A stretch of DNA of 64,000 bases from positions 274,116,482 through 274,180,481 of the forward strand of contig NC_089490.1 in NCBI RefSeq assembly GCF_036850765.1, read 5' to 3'. Below the pieces are notes generated by a model. That model worked only from the letters and a program-made list of their open reading frames with translations. It did not search any database and was not told the DNA's origin. How positions within the stretch are numbered: the first letter of the stretch is position 1; each line of letters begins with the position of its first letter. Both the position numbers and the translations under genes were made by a program. Positions 1-10,690 of the stretch are shown here, piece by piece. Origin of the DNA: Saccopteryx bilineata (Eukaryota > Chordata > Mammalia > Chiroptera > Emballonuridae).

Positions 1-1845
1 TTGTGACCAAAAAAGACACCAGCCATGACTGAGAATTGCATGCACAAAGGAATCTTTTGGCATGTGCAAAATATGCTCAAGTCAAAGGATGGTTTGCTTT
101 CTCTTGGGTACCATTGCTTCCTTCCAGTAGCCCTCACTAAAGTATGGGTCACTAACCAGCATATGAGACATAAAATCACAATGATGCATTTCCTTGTCTC
201 ACCATTTATTGCTGAAATATATTTTATATTGGCAAGTAAATGACTTGCCACCTTACAGAAACTGTAAAACTAATTCTGAAATATGTTTTAAATTTTCTTA
301 TATATATTGAAATTATAATCTAATAGATAACAGCACCTTTAAATACATTAGACTACTTTACCCTTGAGTATTTTACAAACTAAATTTGTAATTTTTTAGA
401 CGTATTCACCACTCAGTCAGGTTTTTCCTTTTCATACGACACTGACATAAAGGTGGAGGGAAATATATCATAAACCATAAAATGGCTTAGGAATGGAGGT
501 CCATGTTAATCAGTTTTCTCTTTTTGTTTGAGTTTTCAGTCTCCACTTTGTGTTGATTTAAGGCAGGAAACTTGGTATTCAAGGCAAATACTTATCAGAA
601 CACAATTTATTCAGAGTGGCTTTCAAATGCAGGTTCCGCATATTTGCCTGAATGATCACTCAAGCTCAATTTTTTTCTTTACTGATTACTAACTCAATTC
701 TGGCAATTTAATATATATTTTAACTGAAATCTCTTTGATATATTTTATTTGTGTATACAGACACTCAGGTATTATATATCTTATTTAAGACTTACCCTTT
801 CCAGTTGTAAAGCAGAATTCTCCCCCATCGGGCATGCAGTCAGCCCGGGAGCATTGGTCTGCAGCCTTGCAGCCACTTTCCACATTGGAGCTATGCAAAT
901 GCACTCCCTGAAAACGTTCACGCACATGTTGACCCTCTGCAACCACAACAGAAATTCACAAGTGGAATGATGACATCTGATGCCTGGGTTAAAGTGGATT
1001 AGGTTTGAGAAGAGTACAGCTTTTGGACATGTAGTAATTTTCTTCTTGTAACCTTTTTAATCCCTCAAAAATAACAGTCATCCTAATTTACTCATTATTC
1101 TGTGCACAGAGTACTCTGCGGTGAGTCAGAGGAGTTCAGAGGCATAGAAAAGCATCAACTCTGTGCTCAATCGGTCCACAAGGAAATTGTAACATTTACC
1201 AAGAAAGGAATTTCCATGCGGGAACAAGAGCAGAGGTGCTTCCATGAGAAGATGTCATTTGACCCGGGTTTTGCAGCATATGTAGGAGCCAGACAGCAAG
1301 GGTTAGAGGCAGAATGGAGGTGGGGGGCTGCCAGCCATGTGTGGGGAATCACATACATCTTAACTTAAATTAATACACAGGAGTAGTGGGTGTCATTTAT
1401 GAAAACTTACGTTAAGGATTAGCCGTGGAGAACTTTGAATACCGGGATTAGAGTGTGAAAAATATCGGATAAGCAATAGCTTTTGTGCAAGAAAACCATA
1501 ATTATGGACATGTTTTAGAAATGTTATTGCTCAAGCCCCCCTGAGCTATAAAATGAAGAGAAAGAAGAATACATCTAACTTGAAAAGTAGCCCTGGTTAT
1601 CAATGTTATTATATATTACTGTCCTTAGAAATAATGCAGTCAAGGCTTCTAGCAGTTTGGGGAAAATGACAACATGTGACAGTGAATCAACCAATGATAC
1701 AGACCCATCAGGCCATGGACATGAAGGCCTGGAGCACAGGGAGAGGTCAGAGGAGGAAGGTGGGCACTGGGCAGGAGCTGGCCACTCCTCCAGAAACCTA
1801 AGCTATGCCTGTTGTTCCAAGTGCAAGAAAACATTGTCTAATTCC
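1..1845. other. Unique, AT-rich non-coding sequence
   Basis: No recognisable exon, RNA gene or transposon was seen. Short open frames occur by chance and lack codon-like structure or family motifs. A slightly more GC-rich patch lies near 820-970. Confidence 0.5.
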
Positions 1846-1960
1846 ACCCACTCAAATATTTGATCTTTTATATTCAAATATTTTATATTATATTTTATAC
1901 ATAAAAATTTTTATTATATATACATTCTTATATACAAACTTAACAACTATTTGAGTGGGT
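1846..1960. repeat. AT-rich palindromic element with 13-bp perfect inverted ends
   Basis: ACCCACTCAAATA at 1846-1858 is repeated as its exact reverse complement at 1948-1960. The 89 bp between them are almost pure A/T and partly self-complementary. The structure resembles a tiny MITE or an extruding hairpin. I see no flanking TA or longer target duplication, so transposon identity is inference only. Confidence 0.55.
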
Positions 1961-4070
1961 AAAATTTTATATATAAAATATAGGGTGCATAAAGGCAAGA
2001 ACAAAGATATAGGAAAAGAAATATAGGATGGATTTCTTCTTCCTCCGAGAGAGTGAATCAGGGCTGGGGAATCTGTGCCCAGGGCGCCAGAGCAGCCTTC
2101 TCTGAGTGTGCTGTAGGCGTGTGTGCTCTGCGTATGATACGTTATCCCAGCCACCTAAGGATCAAGCGTGCTACTTTCTTTTTTTTGAGAGAAAATAATC
2201 AGGCCACCATGGCTTTCTCTAAATGTATGACAATATTTCTCTTTCTGTCTTCATAACGGACCCTTCTCCCAGAGCCCCATCTTCTCAAGAATAAATTGGA
2301 AGACTGTGCAACATCGTGGGTTAGCTTTCCTAGTGTGTAGGTACTTGTCATGAAAGAGGAGCTCTTCTTTGTTTCAGAGAATTTTCTAGTATACAATGGT
2401 CCTTGAGCACAATGTGATGTCACCTCATGAGGCACATTTCTACAAAGGTTTCTATTTTCATCAGCCAAATTCTTGAAGGCTAATATTGGAATAGGTAAAA
2501 TAATTTTTAAGTAAAAAGTATGGGCAAGAAAAAAGAAGTAGCTTTTTATTATTTGTAAAATGCTGACAAGAGCGTCTGTATTGCTTGCCATCACGGGAAA
2601 GTTCAACGAATACATCAAAACCTCAGAAATGCAGATGCGTCAGAAATGTCACCTTCTTCATGGAAATCCTGTCTTGTCGACTGGTCAGAAGGTTTCAGTG
2701 TTTAAACAACCTTGCTGCTAATCTGACATTGATATAAAACTTGCCATTTACATGAAAATGCCAGCCTCGTCCAGGACCTGATGTGGCTTCCCTGTGAGGG
2801 GAGCAGCCTGCCTGGACAGTGGAGATATGGAAAGAGTAGCATGTGCTGTGTTTTATGTGAAGTAGCTATAAAATACAGAGGAGGTTGATGGAAGGGTTAA
2901 GATGATAATAGGAGACTAAATACCCAAAGTTGTGTTAATAAAGTCAATCAGCAGATAACCACTAAGTGCTTAAACCTAGCTCTCCAACTGCTAATGAACA
3001 TAAAATGTGACTTTACTGGCCCTTTAAATCTATGAGCCATGGTAGCATTTATTCAGAGGTTGGGTAGCTGCAACAGTCAAAGCTGGATATAGATGAGAGG
3101 TCTCTCTGAGTCTTTACTCTCCTCTGTAAGTATTTGCTTGTACAACCTGTTGGTTCCTAGGCTGTGGTCTTTATTACATTGTGAGATAAGATAAAAGGGG
3201 GTGAAGAACAAAGAGGAAAAGGCAACTAGAAACTCGCAGTGTAACCTATCAAGGGTCATAGCATATCTGTTGGGTGTTTTGTGACATCTTATGCTGTTAC
3301 AGTATTTATCTTCCAGCTTTCTTTTTTATAGTTCCTCAACTCATTCAGAAGCATCCCTATGACCTCCAGAAGAGTTAGACTGAAGACAGAAATGCAAAAA
3401 GGTTATATGAGTTAATACTGCTTTATTTTTATTTTCCTTCAAAGACAGTGCTGGAGAACTCAAAGACATGAACTTCGGGAGAGCAGGGTAAAGTAAATAG
3501 AGGGCATATCCATTCAGGGCCCGAGCAAATTGGGGAACAGGTTAGCATGGACCAGAGCTGGGGGGGGGGTGTTAAAGGGCAGAGGAAGAGTGGTGAGCCA
3601 TGGTCTTCAACAAGGATCTGATCTGGTCTCCTGAGAGAGGAAGGAGTTGATGCTGATGGACACTAATACTTTGACAGTGGTCTGAGCAAGGCAGTGGCAC
3701 TAACGCTGGCTGTTCACTTCGTTCCTTCCTAGACCTGGTGGTTTACCATGCTGAGGAGCTGGCTCTGCTTCTCAATATCTTTCCATCAGTCAAGACCCCA
3801 CCCACCCACTGGGTCCATCATCCACCAGGGACCTCCGTGCCTGGGATCTTTACAAACTGTCCTATGTGGACACTGTTGCGTGAACAGATCCAGATATCTG
3901 TGAGCTCTTCTGTTCCCCTTTCACACACTCAATAAACCTTGAATAATAAAAAGACAATAATGAGGATGATGGAACTAAAACCAGAGTTTCTTCTGCTTTT
4001 GCTTTATAATAGAAAAGTATTATTTTCTTCTACTGATAGTATTTTAGAGCTTCCACATTATAATGTATGT
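1961..4070. other. Unique non-coding sequence
   Basis: No gene found. A 10-base G run lies near 3561. The part at about 3470-3945 ends in an AATAAA-containing, LTR-like tail (around 3930), but no matching 5' end or target duplication could be seen. Confidence 0.4.
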
Positions 4071-4071
4071 T

Positions 4072-4170
4072 CAAACTCATTTCATTATTTTAACAATAGG
4101 GTTATTATTCCCATTCTACAGATGTGAAAACTGAAGTTCAGAGACTGAGCGACACAGACACTTTTGAGCC
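4072..4170 (-). repeat. MIR SINE fragment, antisense
   Basis: The string TTATTCCCATTCTACAGATG followed by a diverged version of the usual 'gaaactgaggctcagag' segment is the reverse complement of the MIR core. MIRs are ancient tRNA-derived SINEs shared by mammals. This copy is diverged and truncated. Confidence 0.7.
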
Positions 4171-4645
4171 TCCTTGCTTTCCCTGAGTATAAGAAAACAT
4201 CATTATGGCAGGGGAGGGGTGGGTAGAGACAGATAAATGATATAAAGGAATCAGGAGTGTGCATGGGGGTCTGCAGAGTTTGTTAGTCAATCATAGTGAT
4301 GCACAATCCTAGTAGACTGGGAGGCTGACCCAGCAAGAGACTTCTTGGATCCTGAGAATGGGGATTATAACAGGATCACCCTCTCTCCTACCAAATCAGA
4401 TAAGAATAGGCTCAGAGTGGTGAGAGGGTGGCATTTCCAGTGCAATATTCTCCCAACTCCAAGTGCTGTTATTCCATCAACTGTCTCGACAGAGAGCCTC
4501 TGAGCAAGCAGTAGATGTGGCAAAGAAAGAGAGCAGAAAGGGAATGGGGAACAACTTCCCTGTTGCCAGCTTTAGGAGCCTCAGAGCAGTGACATATCTG
4601 AAGGAATCTCACATTGGTCCATTGCATGAGTGACGTCAAATAGAT

Positions 4646-4941
4646 CAGTGGTCCCCAGCCTTTTTTGGGCCACGGACCGGTTTAATGTCAGAAAATATTT
4701 TCATGGACCGGCCTTTAGGGTGAGATGGATAAATGTATCACGTGACTGAGACAAGCATCAAGAGTGAGTCTTAGATGGATGTAACGAGGGAATCTGGTCA
4801 TTTTTTAAAAATAAAACATTGTTCAGACATAAATATAAATAAAACAGAAATAATGTAAGTTATTTATTCTTTCTCTGCGGACCGGTACCAAATGGCCCAC
4901 AGGCCGGTACCAGTCCACAGCCTGGGGGTTGGAGACCACTT
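4646..4941. mobile_element. Non-autonomous hAT-type DNA transposon (296 bp)
   Basis: The left end CAGTGGTCCCCAGCC and the right end GGTTGGAGACCACT form imperfect terminal inverted repeats. Subterminal 'ggaccgg' motifs recur on both sides. Flanks 4638-4645 (AAATAGAT) and 4942-4949 (ATATAGAT) are an 8-bp target duplication with one mismatch, as expected for hAT transposition. There is no transposase frame, so it was moved in trans. The last base of the right terminus appears mutated. Confidence 0.85.
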
Positions 4942-4949
4942 ATATAGAT

Positions 4950-5834
4950 GACAGTAAAAAAGAGATGTGTGTTAGGCTGGAGAATGAATACACAGGCATT
5001 CCAGAGAGTAACAAATGGACTCTGTTGTGATTCAGGGAACTGCTACTTATTTCAATGACACTTTATGGTTCCAGTAGATGGAAGCATGCCAGGATAGCCT
5101 CTCAAAGCAAAAGAAAATTCCTTCATCTTTCATTTTCTACCACAAAGAAGAAGTACCATGCATGGTAAGCTTTTTGGATTCTAGAGGCAATGCCTTTCAC
5201 AGCCAGGAATATAAATTTGGTTCATGTATTGGGTGACATAAAAAGGTTGGTGTATTTAGAAGGTCAGGCTGCAGTCCAAGCAGCCTTTTAATTTGAATCT
5301 ATGACAGAGCAGACACGATGAAATGAAGGCATCAGCAGTGGGAAAAGATGCAGGTAAAATTTATGGAAAACCCCAGGAGGAGAATCACAACACATGATCC
5401 AGAGGTTCTGGAGCAAAGTCTTAGCATCTGCAACAGAGAATGATAGATCTCTTGAGAAAGTTTCTAATGTGTTACTGGCCTCTTGTACATGAAACCCTTG
5501 ACCAGGGGAGAAAAGAACCATAAATCCAGGCTGCCCCTTATGAATAAGGTTCTATCACTCCCACCAAATATAAAAACCATATGGACATCATAACAATGTA
5601 CGGTAAAATGAGAATGAAACATCCAGGATCAAGTTAAACAGGTCCAGAAGGCATGAGTAAGCTGTAGGACCGGGTAGCCCAGAACCACCTGCCACCACGA
5701 TGGTTGCAGCAAGACCCTCCTCCAGCTTCTTTCTATTACTCCACTGGTACAATCAGTTAGATTGGGAAATACATGTAAGCTGAAAATTAATGGTAACCAT
5801 AATACTGACAATGTGTGATAAATTTTAAAAGTTC
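4950..5834. other. Unique non-coding sequence
   Basis: No repeat or gene recognised. It ends in a short (GCCT)n/(CTTC)n tetranucleotide tract at about 5838-5875. Confidence 0.4.
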
Positions 5835-5889
5835 TGCTGGCCTGCCTGCCTGCCTGCCTGCTTGCTTCCTTCCTTACCTGTTTACCTGC

Positions 5890-6290
5890 TAAATGTTTGT
5901 TTTATTGATTCCAGAAAGAGAGGAAGAAATTGATGGACAGGAAGGTAGGAAGAAGGAGAGGGAGAGGGAGAGAGGGAGAGAGGGAGAGAGGGAGAGGGAG
6001 AGAGGGAGAGGGAGAGGGAGAGGGAGAGGGAGAGGGAGAGGGAGAGGGAGAGGGAGAGGGAGAGGGAGAGGGAGAGGGAGAGGGAGAGGGAGAGGGAGAG
6101 GGAGAGGGAGAGGGAGAGGGAGAGGGAGAGGGAGAGGGAGAGGGAGAGGGAGAGGGAGAGGGAGAGGGAGAGGGAGAGGGAGAGGGAGAGAGACAGGCGC
6201 GTTGATCCAATGCTCTCTGTGCCCAGACTGCTGAACTTTGGTATTTCAAGATATAGCTCCAACCTACCAAAGTAACTGACCAGGGCACCT
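5890..6290 (-). mobile_element. tRNA-related SINE, antisense, with hugely expanded GA-rich segment
   Basis: The left edge (TTTATTGATTCCAGAAAGAG) resembles the reversed tail of chiropteran tRNA SINEs. The right edge (AACTGACCAGGGCA) resembles the reversed head. The usual short GA-rich part has expanded into the hexamer array annotated separately. The head is degenerate, so subtype is uncertain. Confidence 0.55.
5955..6193. repeat. (GAGAGG)n hexanucleotide microsatellite
   Basis: About 40 units of GGGAGA/GAGAGG run nearly without interruption. The first 60 bases are irregular; the rest is essentially pure. It makes spurious low-complexity open frames (Arg-Gly, Glu-Gly, Ser-Pro and Ser-Leu repeats) on both strands, which are not genes. 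Confidence 0.95.
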
Positions 6291-6340
6291 CAGTTTTTTG
6301 GTTGGTTGTTTGGTTGGTTGTTGTCATTGTTCTTTTTTCT

Positions 6341-6466
6341 CCCTCCTTCCCTTCCCTTCCCTTCCCTTCCCTTCCCTTCCCTTCCCTTCCCTTCCCTTCC
6401 CTTCCCTTCCCTTCCCTTCCCTTCCCTTCCCTTCCCTTCCCTCCCCTCCCCTCCCCTCCCCTCCCT
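6341..6466. repeat. (TTCCC)n then (CTCCC)n pentanucleotide microsatellite
   Basis: About 19 TTCCC units pass into five CTCCC units and then a short CTTT tract. All spurious frames over it encode Leu/Pro/Phe/Ser-rich repeats. Confidence 0.95.
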
Positions 6467-6497
6467 TTCTCTCTCTTTCTTTCTTTCATTTTTTTAA

Positions 6498-6592
6498 TAT
6501 ATATTTTTAACTTAGAGGAAGACAACATGGATTTGTTGTTCTACTTATTTATGCATTCATAGGTTGATTCTTGCATGAGCAGGAAAAGAAGG
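6498..6592 (-). mobile_element. Partial tRNA-related SINE, antisense
   Basis: The segment with TTGTTGTTCTACTTATTTAT and GGTTGATTCTTGCATGAGC matches the reversed body of a VES-like bat SINE as I remember it. The tRNA-like head is missing or too diverged to see. The upstream pyrimidine array may belong to its tail side. Confidence 0.4.
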
Positions 6593-6924
6593 GCGGGAGG
6601 ATTAATCTCACCCAGTGAAGGGGAGGGAGTCTGAGGTTTTAGGATCTGCCCAAACAAAATCACCAGAACCCTGCATGTGAGTCAGTCCTGATATCGGGGA
6701 AGGTTAGCCTTGTAACCCTATGATGTCAGCCTCAACACAAGTGAAACGGAGCCTCGAATCTAACTGTGTAAAGCTCCCAAGACCCACAGCAGGCAGGACA
6801 CTCAGGCTAGCTTGGTCTGCCCGCTTTTGCCTTGTGTTTAGTAAACTACTTGCTCTGCTGAAACGCTGCAAAAAAATAATACTAAATAAATGAATAGTAA
6901 TAAAATAAAAGTTCTGCTCTGTCA
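6593..6924. other. Unclassified sequence, weakly LTR-like
   Basis: A purine-rich stretch near 6620 is followed by CpG-containing sequence and a 'tttagtaaac' motif near 6838. The composition resembles a retroviral LTR, but there is no clear TG...CA boundary and no target duplication. Confidence 0.25.
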
Positions 6925-7810
6925 AAGTTACTGATAAGAGACTGAAATAAGAAAAGACATAGACTATGAAAAAATATTAGCAAAAGCCATATCTGAAAAA
7001 GTATTTGATTAAAAATGTACAAAGAATGCTTAAACTCAACAAGACCAGCAATCCAATTAAAAGTGTGCAAAAGATTCAGACAGACACCCCACTAAAGAAG
7101 ATATACATATGACAAGCATATGAAAAGACATCAGCATCACATGTCATTAAAAAAGTAAAAATGAAAACAATGATAAGATGGTATTACACACTTAGAATAA
7201 CTAAAATCCAAAATAAATAATGCAATACAAAAACAAAAATCTAGCAATACCAAATGCTGTAGAGGAAAGAGATTCTCAATCACTGCTAATGTTAATGCAA
7301 AATGGGGCCGCCATCTTGGAATTAAGTTGTGCAGATCTTTACAGAGCCAAAAGTTACTTTACCACATGATTCAGGAATTGTGTTCCTAAGTGTTTACCCA
7401 ACGGAGTTGAAAATGTATATACACACAACACTTGCACAAAACTTTTTGTCATAATTTTATTCATAATCTCTAAAAATTAAAAGCAACCAAAATATTCTTT
7501 ATTAGGTGAATAGAAAATAGGGTATATCTATACAAGGTAATATCATTCAGCAATAAGAATAAATGAACTATCAAGCCATAAAAAATATGTAAGAAACTTA
7601 AGTGCATATTGCTAGTGAAAGAAGCCAAAGTCAAAACATTAAATACTGTGTACATCCAATTATGTGAAGTCTGGAAAAGGCAAAACTCTAGAGATAGTAA
7701 AAAGATCAGCAGTTACCATAATTGAGCTGCGGGTAGACAAGAACAGGGGAGAGCACGTGGGATCTTCAGGGCGGGGAAACTCTTCGGTAGGATACTGCAT
7801 GGCACATTAA
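6925..7810 (+). mobile_element. Ancient L1 (L1M-type) 3' portion, sense
   Basis: The order of motifs follows the end of L1 ORF2 and the 3' UTR: a diverged 'caatggaatattattcagc' region near 7520-7560, then 'gaagccaaagtcaaaacatt', then a 3' UTR-like tail to about 7800. Many substitutions and stops make it an old mammalian copy. Confidence 0.7.
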
Positions 7811-7814
7811 GTTC

Positions 7815-8359
7815 CCATTGGTCTTTTCAGGTTTCTTTCCTTATAAATTTCTTGTTCACAGTCCTTGCCCCTGTTTCCACTGGGTGTTTTAAACATTGCA
7901 TTACAGGAATTCTATGTATTATGGATGCTCATTTTCATCTGTCACATGCATTGATATGGTCTTTCCCTAGTCTGTGACTAATCCGTAGCTTGTCAGTGTA
8001 CTCAGTTTACAGAGTTTTGATCATACAGAGATTTTTACCTTATTTTAATACAGTGAAACACAGCTTTTTCCCACTTTCCTTTCTTTATGTCTTATAGAAT
8101 AAACCTTGCCAAACATGGAGCACAAAACTTCTAGGCACTTGGAGTTTTCTTTTACTCATTTGAGTCTTTAATACACTGATGATTCAATTAATTATAGGTC
8201 TCCATAGGGATAGCCAATTATCCCATTGATTTTCAGAGCCATATATGACATGTGTTCACCATGTAGATGAATATGTGAATGTCTGCTTGTATTACTGCAC
8301 CTTCTGCTCTGTCCCATTGTTCATTCATGCATCTCCTACATGGCATTAAATACTACAGT
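7815..8359 (-). mobile_element. Ancient L1 fragment, antisense (left part, split by younger L1)
   Basis: Reversed L1 ORF2 sequence includes the 'ggatagccaattatcccattg' region near 8210 and the 'tctgtcccattgttcattcatg' region near 8312. It stops abruptly at the target duplication of the younger insertion and resumes at 10222. Confidence 0.65.
8344..8359. repeat. 16-bp target site duplication, left copy
   Basis: CATTAAATACTACAGT here is identical to 10206-10221. It brackets the twin-primed L1. Confidence 0.9.
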
Positions 8360-8666
8360 TTTATTTATTTTTCATCTATTTTTTATTTAATTAATTGTGT
8401 TTACATAGATTCTAGTGTTGCCCCAAATGCATCTCCTCTCCCCCTTATTTCCCTCAACATCTCCCTTGCCCTCCTCCAACATCTCCCTCCCACTTCCCTT
8501 CAGGTTCATCCCATCCTATCATCCCCTTTCCCTCTGTCCTCTTTTCCTCTGATCCCTTTGGCCCCTTCTCTGTCTCAATTCTGTTCCTCAGTTCACATTG
8601 TACCTTGGATTCCTCAAATGAGTGAGGTCATATGATATTTTTCTTTCTCTGCCTGGCTTATTTCAC

Positions 8667-9112
8667 TTAACATAATAGTTTCCAGATCCATCCATGTTGT
8701 TGCAAAGGTAATATTTCCTTCTTTTTCATGGCCCCATAGTATTCCATTGTGTATATGTACCATTGCTTTATAATCCACTCGTCTACTGACAGACATTTGG
8801 GCTGTTTCCAGATCTTTGCTATTGTGAACAATGCTGCCATAAACATGGGGGAGCATTTCTTTTTTTGAATCGGTGATATGGTGCTCTTGGGATATATTCC
8901 TAAAAGTGGGATGGCTGGGTCAAAAGGAAGTTCCATTTTTATTATTTTGAGAAATCTCCATACTGTTTTCCACAGTGGCTGCTCCAGTCTGCATTCCCAC
9001 CCTTTCTCCGCATCCTCGCCAGCACCTATCGTGTGTTGTTTTGTTAATGAGCGCCATTCTGACTGGTGTGAGGTGGTATCCCATTGTGGCTTTAATTTGC
9101 ATTTCTCTAATA
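8667..9112 (-). pseudogene. L1 ORF2 C-terminal fragment (lineage A)
   Basis: The antisense frame encodes the end of L1 ORF2: a cysteine-containing RCWRGCGE segment, then [15 protein letters not shown], then [16 protein letters not shown]. The family protein is the L1 endonuclease/reverse transcriptase. Only the C-terminal region is present; a frameshift interrupts it near the TMEYYGAM segment and it lacks the catalytic domains, so it is a dead fragment. Confidence 0.85.
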
Positions 9113-10205
9113 CACAGAAATCAGAGGCATTTTTATACACCAACAGTGAACTGTCAGAAAGAGAAATTAAGGAAACAATCCCCTTCACTATTACAACAAC
9201 AACAAAAAAATAAAGTACCTAGGAGTAAATTTAATCAGGAGGTTAAAGATTTGTAATTGTAAAATTATAAAACATTGGTAAAAGAAATCAAGAAATATAC
9301 AAACAAGTGGGAGCATATACCCTAGTTAGGAAGAATAAACATCATTAAAATGTCTATTATTACCCAAAGCAATTTATAAATTCAGTGCAATACCAATTAA
9401 AATACCAAAGACATACTTCAAAGATTACAACACATATTCCAAAAATTTATATGGATCCAAAAAAGAACACAAATAGCCTCAGCAATCTTGAAAAAGAAGA
9501 ATAAAGTGGAAGGTATCACCCTTCCTGATATCAAGTTATACTGCAAGGCCATTGTACTCAGAACAGCTTGGTACTGGCATAAGAACAGGCATATAATATA
9601 GATCAATGGAACAGAACAGAGAACCCAGAAATAAACCTACACCTTTATGGACAATTGATATTTGATAAAGAAGGTAAGAGCATACAATGGAGTAGACAGT
9701 CTCTTTAACAAATGGTGTTGGGAAAATTGGACAGCTACCTGCAAATAAATGAAACTAGACCACCAACTTACATCATTCACAAAAATAAACTCAAAATGGA
9801 TAAAAGACTTAAATGTAAGTCATGAAACCATAAGCATCTTAGAAAAAACATAAGCAGTAAGCTCTCCGACATCTCTCGCAGCAATATATTTGCTGATTTA
9901 TCTCCACGGGCAAGTGAAATAAAAGACAGGATAAACAAATGGGACTATATCAGACTAAAAAGCTTTTGTACAGCTAAAGACAATATGAACAGAATAAAAA
10001 GACAAACCACACAATGGGAGAACATATTTGACAATATATCTGATAAGGGATTAATAACCAAAATTTATAAAGAACTTGTAAAACTCAACACCAAGAAGAC
10101 AAACAATATAATCAAAAAATGGACAAAAGAAATGAATAGACACTTCTCCAAAGAGGACATCCAAATGGCCAATAGACAGATGAAAAAATGTTCAACATCA
10201 ATAAT
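9113..10205 (+). pseudogene. Inverted L1 ORF2 middle fragment
   Basis: The sense strand reads parts of ORF2 downstream of the RT active site: [20 protein letters not shown], then after frameshifts [13 protein letters not shown] and [16 protein letters not shown]. The last intact frame is 9985-10227. It is broken by several stops and indels and is a by-product of the 5' inversion. Confidence 0.85.
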
Positions 10206-10221
10206 CATTAAATACTACAGT
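10206..10221. repeat. 16-bp target site duplication, right copy
   Basis: CATTAAATACTACAGT, identical to 8344-8359. The first bases (CATTA) also fit the L1 sequence at the inversion end, so microhomology may have helped ligation. Confidence 0.9.
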
Positions 10222-10690
10222 ATTTAAATGTTGCTGTTTGGTAATGTGAGATTTTCCCTTTATGATGCTTCAAAGTTATCTTGGTCACTGTTAGACTTTT
10301 ACTAAAGTTTAGAATAAAATTTTTCAGTTTTATGAAAAACTTAAGAGAAATCTATTGTAAATTTCATGTATGTATTGAATAAATTGGAAAAATTTTACAT
10401 GCTAGTCCTCTTCACTAATTGGAATGTTACTTGTCTTTTTTTTCTGTTTTTAATAAAGTTCTAGTTTCTAAAATAAAGATCTTACATATTTAGGGTAAAT
10501 GTATTTGTTGTTATATTGGATGAGAATTCTTATATTAAATTTTATATTGGTTGCTGCTTATATTTAAGAGTATAAGTAAGATTTTTCTATATTGAGATAT
10601 TATTCACAACCTGCTGGACTCTCCAATCAATTCTTATAATTACCTTCAGATTCTTCTAAATTTTTTTGTAAAGATAATCATATTACTTGA
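10222..10690 (-). mobile_element. Ancient L1 fragment, antisense (right part)
   Basis: This continues the reversed ORF2 interrupted at 8359: 'cttcaaagttatcttggtcac' near 10268, later 'gtatttgttgttatattgga' near 10500, ending in a reversed region equivalent to the segment near the RT active site. It is highly diverged. Confidence 0.6.

Larger units (their letters stand above)
8360..10205 (-). mobile_element. 5'-inverted (twin-primed) L1, lineage A
   Basis: Two L1 pieces lie head to head. 8360 to about 9112 is the 3' UTR and C-terminal ORF2 in antisense. About 9113-10205 is the adjoining upstream part of ORF2 in sense orientation. Relative to the full-length copy at 28160 the two pieces abut in L1 coordinates, with no visible loss. 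The pair is enclosed by a perfect 16-bp duplication. This is the signature of twin priming during target-primed reverse transcription. The 3' UTR and ORF2 end (EYYGAMKKKE) define lineage A. Confidence 0.9.

Noticed and set aside
2199..2618. 139-codon antisense frame, the longest outside repeats
   Set aside because: No known domain, no Kozak or splice context, and a length expected by chance in AT-rich DNA of this size.
5882..6528. Several long overlapping frames on both strands (Ser-Leu, Ser-Pro, Arg-Gly, Glu-Gly repeats)
   Set aside because: They are translations of hexamer and pentamer microsatellites; six-frame openness is a composition artefact.
6593..6870. Possible LTR
   Set aside because: Suggestive composition only; no TG...CA ends, no target duplication and no paired copy, so not called as an element.
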